A stretch of DNA of 64,000 bases, taken from Rhyacophila brunnea (lineage: Eukaryota > Arthropoda > Insecta > Trichoptera > Rhyacophilidae). Numbering within the stretch: the stretch's first letter is position 1; each line of letters starts with the position of its first letter. The stretch is from NCBI GenBank assembly GCA_022495005.1, contig JAGYXB010000437.1, positions 1,426,001 through 1,490,000 on the forward strand. Direction: 5' to 3'. Position numbers and translations under genes: made by a program. Shown here in pieces: positions 57,225-64,000 of this stretch. The notes under the pieces are model-generated. The model was given only the letters and a program-made list of their open reading frames with translations, searched no databases and was not told the DNA's origin.

Positions 57225-57875
57225 GAATATAATGGATCTTCTCTACATTGCGTGAAAGAAACCATTTGTTCCGGCCCACCATTTTGATCTCAAAGTCAAA
57301 GATGAAATTAATGCTCAAAAAATACTGGTGCATCGGAAAGAGGTAAGATCTGATAGATGAGATGTCTCCCGAGTCTGGGCGCGAATGGAGGAATCCTGGA
57401 TTCGGTGATGGCTGGTGCTCTATCGTCACCAGTCGCTCGACCGTACAAGGAGTTGTCTGAAGAATATCAGTTCACAGTAAGCTGAAAATATAGCAGGTAT
57501 TGTTGCAGAACTAACCAGCCATTGGTAATACCAATTGGTAGAGCAATGACTCTGTTTAACCAAGTTGCTTCGGATGTTGATATATTCCACTTACGTGAGC
57601 ATCAAATAATATGTATCCATATAAAATTACACGTAATAGTTGGACATCATATGAAAATAAAATAACAAACAACTACAAATGGTGACCCCGACGGAAAGTG
57701 ATGGATAACAACATTTACTTGAAGTTAGGCGCATCTGACTTATATCGCAAGGCTTTGTTTTTCCTTTTATAAAATTAATTAGTTGCTATCTTTACGCGTT
57801 ATGTCCAGTACTAATATAGTACAACTCTTTAGTTTTTCTTCAATTAACGATCCACCGTTGCCTTAAACATTTTAT
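57225..57875. other. Anonymous stretch
   Basis: Slightly GC-richer around 57270-57480. Nothing I can name. Confidence 0.35.
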
Positions 57876-57878
57876 ATA

Positions 57879-58044
57879 GGCGGCTCTCGTGGTGCAGTGC
57901 ATAATGCGCTTGCCTTCCACTCGAGAGTTCCTGGGTTCGATTCCCATTTAGGACACACAATATTTATGTGTTTTTCTCAAAGCCTGGGTGTTTGTGATTG
58001 TTCAAAATTACTAACAACCGCCTTGTATGAAAAAGCAAGGACAT
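57879..58044 (+). repeat. SINE-B copy 2 (tRNA-derived)
   Basis: Head GGCGGCTCTCGTGGTGCAGT (A box), GAGTTCCTGGGTTCGATTCC (B box); body CAAAGCCTGGGTGTTTGTGA and TTGTTCAAAATTACTAACAA; 3' part CCGCCTTGTATGAAAAAGCA. Colinear with the minus-strand copy at 13500-13668. Confidence 0.85.
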
Positions 58045-58059
58045 AGTTATTTATTTCTT

Positions 58060-58457
58060 AAAAATATATATAATAGTTTGATATACATCTTTTTTCATTT
58101 AGTTAAAATAATATTAATATTCATATCAATGACAGCGCTTAGCGATCATAGCACAAACCTCTAGTCGCCATCTTCGTTTGACATGTAAATGAAGATTAAT
58201 AAAACATGTTTTGAGACTCGTTTATATTTTCTTTTTTGCTTGTGGAAGGTTCGCTAATGGCAATGAAGAAAGTGGTTTATTTTTATTTTTAAGACAGCAA
58301 TTAAGGAGTTTTAAAATTTTATCTACACCTATCAAAAGGTTACCTGATAGGTAAAATATTATACTCAATATTCACTACATCCATAGCATAACAATCAGAC
58401 GTAAAAAAAGTTGTGACATTGTGCTAAATAATAATCCTCTCCAATCCAATAACAATA
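58060..58457. other. Anonymous stretch
   Basis: Nothing supportable. Confidence 0.4.
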
Positions 58458-58465
58458 CGTTAGAT

Positions 58466-58860
58466 CAGGGGTAGTCAACCTTTTTATACCCACCGCCCAC
58501 TTATGTATCTCTTTTAGTAGTAAAATTTTCTAACTGCCCACCGGTTCCACAGTAATGGTGATTTATAAAGTAGGGAAGTAATTTCACTTTATAAAATTTA
58601 TAAAGCAGAGTTACAGCAAGTTAAAGCATATAATAATAATTACTTACCAAATATTTTATGTCAGACATTCGCTAAGTTTGGCAGAGAAATCTTTATAAAA
58701 TAACTTAATGTAGTTAAATCTATATTTTTATTTATAAGCATGAAGTAATCACAGGGAATTTTATGAAAACATAATGAAAATGTTTTTAAAACCCCTACCG
58801 TCCACCATGAAAGCTGGAACGCCCAGTAGTGGGCGGTAGGGACCAGGTTGACTACCCCTG
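58466..58860. mobile_element. hAT-like MITE (CAGGGGTAGTCAACC ends)
   Basis: A 395 bp element with perfect 15 bp ends, CAGGGGTAGTCAACC and GGTTGACTACCCCTG. Inside each end are CCGCCCAC/GTGGGCGG words. Flanks CGTTAGAT (58458-58465) and CGTTCGGT (58861-58868) agree at 6 of 8, as an aged hAT duplication would. No transposase frame. Confidence 0.85.
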
Positions 58861-59354
58861 CGTTCGGTCATATTTTTTGAAAACCTGAGAAACATACCTA
58901 CTTATAGATAAAATCCAAGAAAAAAAGTTGGACGCAGTGTTTTTCGAACTCATGTCGGGTTCACCATTTGTATTTGTTTTGGTATTTTAATTTGGTATGA
59001 TGTACAACTACTAAATCTATTTTAATACTACAATGATAGAATTGCTTTATTATTTTGATAGTTTAATGTATATTGCAGACAATAACAGTATGCGAGAACG
59101 ATTATTCAATTGAGAGATTATTTGTGAACTGTTTGATTGAAAGGTTTGATATCGATTAATAAGTACTTAATTTTATTATTATCGTGCGAGATCGTTAGTT
59201 TTATTTTATGTTGATAGATATTACTAGACTCACTTCTTTCACTGTACGTTTAAATATTTTTATGCTTCAACCCTTCTTAAATTGGCTCTACAATCTTATG
59301 TGAAAGTTGACAGCATCACATGACACATCAGGTGCACATATTGAGAATCAATGT

Positions 59355-59440
59355 TTGATTTTTTCCAGATCCAGTATTCGTACCCGATAACTACAACTTA
59401 AAACACTGGATACGTTACGGCTTAGCCATCGTTGGTATCT
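59355..59440 (-). repeat. SINE-C head fragment
   Basis: Plus-strand reading TTCCAGATCCAGTATTCGTA, CCCG... and GGCTTAGCCATCGTTG. This is a diverged minus-strand head of SINE-C with B-box-like (GAATACTGGATC) and A-box-like ends. Confidence 0.5.
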
Positions 59441-59444
59441 TTAA

Positions 59445-59949
59445 CCCTTTATTACATGAAATTTATATAAAAATGGCTCTTGATTTTGTGAATAAGGGAA
59501 GACTTTTTAATTTTGAAGTAATTAATCTATTTTTCTTGTTATTTTATTAATTGATGTGTCACAGATTTGCAAAACTATGCATAAAAGCCATAAATAAAAA
59601 TTATAATAATTATATTATATGGTTGTGATTTTGTGGACCGTAATTTAGGATGCTTGTGGATTAAGGATTTAGAGGGGAGGGCGGTTTAAACGAGAGTTGA
59701 TCCAGGCACTAACCTTGGTGTTGTTCGGCTTTATGGCTGGAGCAGATCCCGGATCATGCACTAGTATACAATTAATAGTTCTGTATGTCACTCGCACGGT
59801 ACACAGGGTTTTTAGGATTAATGATAACATTCGAAAGGATACTCTGAATTCGTTCACGGTTGTTAAATCACAAGAGCCGGTATCACGGCTTGCCAGGTGT
59901 TTAGAATTAGACATAGATAAGATTAGTTTGATTGGACGACGGTCACCCT
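59445..59949. other. Anonymous stretch with open frames
   Basis: Positions 59640-59949 are GC-richer and open on both strands (87 codons plus, 81 codons minus). I recognise neither protein. It could be a decayed transposon or a host exon. Confidence 0.3.
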
Positions 59950-59957
59950 ATATCAAG

Positions 59958-60542
59958 TAGGGATTGCAATACCGGTATTGAATTATTTATCGATACCAAA
60001 ATACCGGTTACAAAAATCCGAAATACCGGTATTAAGAAAGCATAGACGTTTATGTTTTCGAAAATTCACTATTTACTACTATATTGTATAAATAATATAG
60101 TGTGTAAATTTTATGCTGCTAATATATTGACTGAAACCAACAAAAGTTACATGATATTAAAACAAAATCCCTCAAATATATAACTATAGATTTGTTGCGA
60201 TGAATTAACATATTTCAAAAAAGAAGACATTCGTGGCAAATGACTCCAAATATTCTATAACTATTGATCCAACGTTGATAGTACATCCAACAAACGTTGT
60301 ATATCAGAGTGATTTTCCTGTACCTGGACTAGTATTTTGTAAAAACAGTTCTAAAATATTATCATCTATACCAACATATTTATAAAGGTCAACATAATTA
60401 ATGTGGGTAGATTGCCAAAAAATAGTATTAGATTTTAATAGTTATATTTATTGATATATTTATTGATAGGTACTTCTATTTTTCTATAATAAATTTTGAT
60501 GAATACCGGTATTGATATATTCATTCGGTATTGCTATCCCTA
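59958..60542 (-). mobile_element. hAT-like 'CCGGTATT' element, copy 3
   Basis: A 585 bp element with ends TAGGGATTGCAATACCGG and CGGTATTGCTATCCCTA, and a perfect 8 bp duplication, ATATCAAG (59950-59957 and 60543-60550). This makes it the clearest hAT insertion of this family here. On the minus strand near 60300-60215 it reads YQRWINSYRIFGVICHEC, matching the W-NS-Y---GV--H spacing of hAT transposases; the frame does not continue. Probably a deletion derivative of an autonomous hAT. Confidence 0.85.
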
Positions 60543-60550
60543 ATATCAAG

Positions 60551-60994
60551 TTAACCCAGTCGTGGTCTACGAATAACTGATTGTTATCAAATGATAGCAG
60601 TGATTGTGTTAAGTGCCTGGACAACAACAATAAATAAGAATGGTAGATATGACAATATAATTATTTGTCCGGGTTTAAATATATGATTGGGTTCATAATC
60701 GGCCCAACCAATATATTTAATTTATTCAACCAAGTGGTACTACTAACAATAAGATTTTATTAACTATCTAGTAAAAATTCAGACTAAAATTTTGATACAT
60801 TGGTAAGACAAAGAAACTTACGACAAACATAAAACTATACTTTTTTTATTTCTTCATATGTACAAATAACGTCGATCAAATATGAGGCTTATGATAAGAT
60901 AGTATATACCAGGCATTGAAAAAATGTACTGTTTGATAGTTTACACACATAGTGAAGGCTGTATCTTGAAATGTCGCAAATGTGAATCAGGATG
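60551..60994. other. Anonymous stretch
   Basis: Nothing supportable. Confidence 0.4.
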
Positions 60995-61002
60995 CAGTAA
61001 AG

Positions 61003-61599
61003 CAGGGGGGGCAAACTGCGGCCCGCGGGCCGCATGTGGCCCGCCGGGTATTTTTTGCGGCCCGCCATCATTAATTGTACTTCTGATTACGAATATTTAA
61101 AAGAAAAATATTGACAATAGATTAAAATTTGTTATGCAATAGTACGCGATCCATTTTTAATAGATATTGATAGTGTACCGACAGAGCTACAACTTGAGAT
61201 TATTGATCTGCAGTGTGACACTGATTTAAGAGAATTGCATCATCGTGAAGAAATCTCCAAATTTACATAACAATAACTTAAAGATTATGCAAGAAAAATG
61301 TTCGTTATTTTCGGATCAACCTTTATAATGTGAACAAACATTTTCGATCATGAACCTCAATAAAAATTCTTTACCATCAAATATCGCCGATGCCCATTTA
61401 CAAGCAGTTTTGAGAATATCAACTACAAAATTAACACCTGAATTTAAAAAAATGTTTCATTCTTATTAATTTTTTTTGTAATTTTTATTTTTCGTGATAA
61501 TAAATAGTGCTTATCTAAAAATGGTATTTTACTTGCGGCCCGCCGTTCATTTCGAATTCTTGAATTTGGCCCTCCATCCAAAAAGTTTGCCCTCCCCTG
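61003..61599 (+). mobile_element. hAT deletion derivative (CAGGGG ends)
   Basis: A 597 bp element: CAGGGGGGGCAAACTGCGGC at the left, AAAAAGTTTGCCCTCCCCTG at the right, and a perfect 8 bp duplication, CAGTAAAG (60995-61002 and 61600-61607). It keeps only the C-terminus of its transposase (61142-61469). Sub-terminal GGCCCGC words repeat at both ends, making the left 60 bp the most GC-rich patch nearby. Confidence 0.9.
61142..61469 (+). pseudogene. hAT transposase C-terminal remnant
   Basis: Reads VRDPFLIDIDSVPTELQLEI, IDLQCDTDLRELHHREEISK, then after frameshifts CEQTFSIMNLNKNSLPSNIA, DAHLQAVLRISTTKLTPEFK and MFHSY-stop. The IDLQCDTDL...CEQTFS-MN-NK---S--DAHL-AVLRI pattern is the dimerisation region (hAT C-terminal domain) of the transposase subgroup that also gave rise to GTF2I-repeat/ZBED-type host genes. 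About 100 of an expected ~600 residues remain; stops interrupt it. Catalytic DDE residues are not present. Confidence 0.85.
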
Positions 61600-61743
61600 C
61601 AGTAAAGGGACAAGCTACCAATCGGTATATGAGTCATGCAAGTAATTTTAACATCCATGTTATCTGATGTTTCAAATTCCACCAATAGAAGAGCAACTAA
61701 CTTGCTATGTAATCGATGAAGATAATAATAATATTATTTAATT

Positions 61744-61775
61744 TCGGCCATGTCCGATCCTAATAAGATCATTGT
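61744..61775 (-). repeat. SINE-C 3'-end fragment
   Basis: GGCCATGTCCGATCCTAATA then AGATCAT: only the last ~30 bp of SINE-C, minus orientation. Confidence 0.6.
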
Positions 61776-62029
61776 GTCGATACATTTCAAAATCAGTCAA
61801 GTCCACATTTAGGTATTTTTGACTTTTTTGTGAATTGCCGAAGAACTATTGCTTTCTAACATTTCTGCATTATCAGAATGTGGAATTTATTCATTTTAAA
61901 TATTCTTTACTCGAAATAATATAAACTTTCACCCTTGTGACTGTGTATTTGAGAAAACAAAGAGCTGTTTTTCTCCTATTCATCTATTATGGACTTGGCT
62001 GATTTTGAAATCTAGCGAGTGGATGTTTG

Positions 62030-62111
62030 TATTCACATTTTTTTTTTTACGAGAAATGGATGTCAGCCACTTGTGTTTCTCAAACTATTAGGTCTATACT
62101 CTGACTCATAC
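62030..62111 (-). repeat. SINE-C copy, left part (interrupted)
   Basis: TTACGAGAAATGGATGTCAG, CCACTTGTGTTTCTCAAACT and TATACTCTGACTCATAC belong to the SINE-C middle. The other part resumes at 63241-63305 beyond the nested insertions. Confidence 0.75.
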
Positions 62112-62405
62112 ATCATCAGCCTGAATCTATCCACTGCTGGATGAAGGCCTCTTCAAGCGGCTTCCACTTCTCGGTCCTGTGCATTACGTTGCCACGTACT
62201 TCCGAAGAACTTTATCATTTCATCGATCCAGCAGCCTCTAGGTCTACCTTGCAGACGTTTTGTACTTCTTGGATACCACTGGATGACTAGATTTGTCCAA
62301 CTATTCTCTCTTCTTCAAGCTCCTTCTTCCAGCTTATCTCCATTTAAGGCTTTTAATAAACTCTATTACATCGCAAACTCTTGTCTGCTTCCTTATCCAC
62401 TCACA
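62112..62405 (-). pseudogene. RTE-type LINE 3' end inserted in SINE-C
   Basis: Minus-strand RTE C-terminus, starting (3' side) at the TGATGATG run: codons for the WIDE, PG-KR and LKWR-AG-like blocks are recognisable by colinearity with 20382-20680 and 47093-47400, though frames are broken. It is bounded by TACTCTGACTCATAC (62097-62111) and TACTCTGATTCATAC (63241-63255), a 15 bp duplication with one mismatch. Confidence 0.75.
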
Positions 62406-62407
62406 TA

Positions 62408-63232
62408 TGTTACGCCGAATGTGCGAAATTGACTATTACATGAAATGGGCAAAATTTTGGTTAATTCATGTATTAGTGAAGCCTGTTGCCTTATTCATGA
62501 ATTAGGTAAATTTTCTGCCGAGTACATGAATTCGCCAGGGTATGGAATTCTTAAACTGTCAACATGACAGAAGAAAAAGTAAATTTAATACGGATGGTTT
62601 TATTAGTTATAATTGGACATAGTATAATATTATTATTATTAGGTTAGGTTAGATTTTGTAATTCTAAATTAAATTATTCAACTGAATGTCCATTTTGAGG
62701 TTAGCTAACAAGTGTCAACAAACTATCATAAACATACAATCGACCATTGCACGATTGATACCCAAGCACGAATCAAATCGCGAAAATACCTTTCAATAAA
62801 ATTCTTCCGTTATCATATTATAGTTCTAGATTTTTTTTGCGCATAGTAAATGGATATGAACGTCATTGTAGTTATTGATTGGTATATTTTTATATTATAA
62901 TCAATGACATTTGACACATTTGTTTAGTTTGATTAGTTGCAAAGAACACCACCGGAGCGCAATCATCTATTTTGACCATAGATAATATACGTACGTTTTG
63001 ACCAATGCATGAGCATTTGACACATTTAGTTTAGTTGCAAAAAATACCACCGTAGCGCTACTATCTAATTTGTCCAATGCATTAACTAGGCAGAAAAATT
63101 ACCGCCGAATTCACGCACTCGCCAGATATTTTGTCTAATTCATGAATAAGGCAACGGGCTTGCATTTTTCATGATTTAGGGAAAATTTTGCCCATTTCAT
63201 GTAATAGTCAATTTCGCACATTCGGCGTAACA
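62408..63232. mobile_element. 825 bp element with ~135 bp inverted terminal repeats
   Basis: The left arm begins TGTTACGCCGAATGTGCGAA and the right arm ends TTCGCACATTCGGCGTAACA; the arms stay similar for about 135 bp (ATTACATGAAATGGGCAAAA, TGCCTTATTCATGAATTAG). TA flanks both sides (62406-62407 and 63233-63234). Inside is a diverged direct repeat around GTTGCAAAGAACACCACCGG and GTTGCAAAAAATACCACCGT. Long inverted arms plus TA suggest a mariner-type non-autonomous element. Confidence 0.75.
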
Positions 63233-63240
63233 TATACTCA

Positions 63241-63305
63241 TACTCTGATTCATACACAAATTGAAAAACAATTTGTTAGTTTGCCAAACCCAGGATTCAA
63301 ATAAT
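63241..63305 (-). repeat. SINE-C copy, right part
   Basis: TACTCTGATTCATACACAAA, TTGAAAAACAATTTG and AACCCAGGATTCAAA: the head-proximal part of the SINE-C cut at 62111. Confidence 0.7.
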
Positions 63306-63309
63306 ATTA

Positions 63310-63780
63310 TTAGCATGATTATAGATGGCGGCTGGTGTTAACCAAATTTATTACTGTTAGAATGTTTCTTAGTTAGTTAATCAGATTTTTGGTTCCACAT
63401 TATTTTGATTCATCTTGAAATTAAATCAAACCAAAATGGTAGATTTTTCAAATATGTTGCATAATGTATTTAATATCAAAAGACATGTGTAATTAATTTT
63501 GTAAAAAATATTTCGTTTCTAAGGTTACTTTTACCTTTGTTCGTTTAACTTGAAATACACTTACCATAAAATACTGTCGCTGTCGACCAAGTAAACACGA
63601 CTGTTTATTTTCAAGGAGAAAATTGTACAAAAATTACGGTCTGTTGACTGTTTTTTTCTGATCTGTATCTTCTCCATTTTGCGGCTGATATTTCTCGACT
63701 CGGTCCATAAAATTAATGAGAGTTTTTGTCACAGTTCCAATTATTATAAATATAGTTGGATATCTTATCGTACTATTATT
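63310..63780. other. Anonymous stretch
   Basis: AT-rich; no supportable feature. Confidence 0.4.
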
Positions 63781-63784
63781 ATAG

Positions 63785-63948
63785 GTTGAAATACGATACG
63801 CCTCATCGGCAAGAAGACAATGGAGATAATTCTGAACGTGTAATAAAGCCGAGACGCCTTATCGGGGCTGAGACGATTTGGCGCCGCCAACTCAACGTCG
63901 AGGTAACTGGGCGACAAAGATTTGGGCGCCCCACAGATAAATTAAATT
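63785..63948 (+). other. Weak candidate host exon
   Basis: A GC-richer block, open for about 54 codons: LKYDTPHRQEDNGDNSERVI, KPRRLIGAETIWRRQLNVEV, TGRQRFGRPTDKLN-stop. It is preceded by a pyrimidine/AT-rich run ending in AG (63783-63784) and contains a donor-like GAG|GTAACT at 63900-63907. The product is hydrophilic and basic and I do not recognise it. It could equally be a transposon fragment. Listed because its composition differs from the surroundings. Confidence 0.25.
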
Positions 63949-64000
63949 AAACGTTTTGATATTAAGACGGTACATCAGTGAAACGGCAAATAATTTCCAA

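Noticed and set aside
57061..57429. 122-residue minus-strand frame
   Set aside because: It runs through a SINE-C head and has no recognisable domain.
59697..59960. Host gene or transposase in the open frames on both strands
   Set aside because: Neither product shows a recognisable motif; kept only as an anonymous stretch.

Overview
The window is AT-rich (roughly 70% by eye), intron-scale eukaryotic DNA with no complete host gene that I can recognise. The repeat content is arthropod-like: RTE-type LINE 3' ends finishing in TGATGA repeats, other LINE tails, tRNA-derived SINEs, many hAT, Tc1/mariner/pogo and PIF/Harbinger-type miniature elements, and a Penelope-like element (PLE). This points to an insect, perhaps a hemipteran. 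That is inference from repeat families only. Nearly every readable protein fragment is a broken piece of a transposable element.

Layout. 1-1.5 kb: a tRNA-head repeat (called SINE-A here) and a 660 bp repeat that recurs at 16.9 kb. 3.2-6.1 kb: a TA-flanked MITE, a LINE remnant and a nested MITE pair with clear target-site duplications (TSDs). 6.6-9.3 kb: a stack of insertions (LINE, hAT foldback and a 0.9 kb long inverted repeat) inside a SINE-A-type foldback. 9.5-13.7 kb: MITEs, RTE LINEs and SINE-B. 14.06-16.9 kb: a 2.84 kb element with 26 bp perfect terminal inverted repeats and a nested pogo-type MITE. 18-21 kb: SINE-C and an RTE LINE. 21.6-24.1 kb: hAT and mariner-type MITEs and a PLE end with a hammerhead-like ribozyme motif. 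25.7-31.6 kb: a Harbinger MITE and LINE pieces, including an inverted duplication. 32-36 kb: several LINE C-termini and two MITEs. 37.3 kb: a hAT MITE. 37.6-41.7 kb: mostly anonymous. 41.7-43 kb: PLE 3' end, inverted PLE terminal repeat with two more hammerhead-like motifs, and a hAT MITE. 44-48.7 kb: LINE pieces and MITEs. 48.7-54 kb: long anonymous AT-rich DNA. 54-63.3 kb: hAT elements with good TSDs, SINEs, a hAT transposase remnant and a three-layer nest. 63.7-63.9 kb: one weak candidate host exon.

How the pieces fit. This is an intergenic or intronic repeat graveyard. Non-autonomous elements dominate, and their presumed drivers (RTE reverse transcriptase, hAT transposase, PLE reverse transcriptase/GIY-YIG) survive only as decayed fragments. 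The most interesting signals are: (i) the hammerhead-like motifs at PLE ends, with the PLE stop codon lying inside the ribozyme core; (ii) a second, diverged hammerhead-like motif in both arms of the 8.3-9.2 kb inverted repeat; (iii) a SINE tail shared by different tRNA-like heads; and (iv) two unclassified elements, at 14.06-16.9 kb and at 0.8/16.9 kb. All family names come from reading motifs and from memory of the families; no database was searched.
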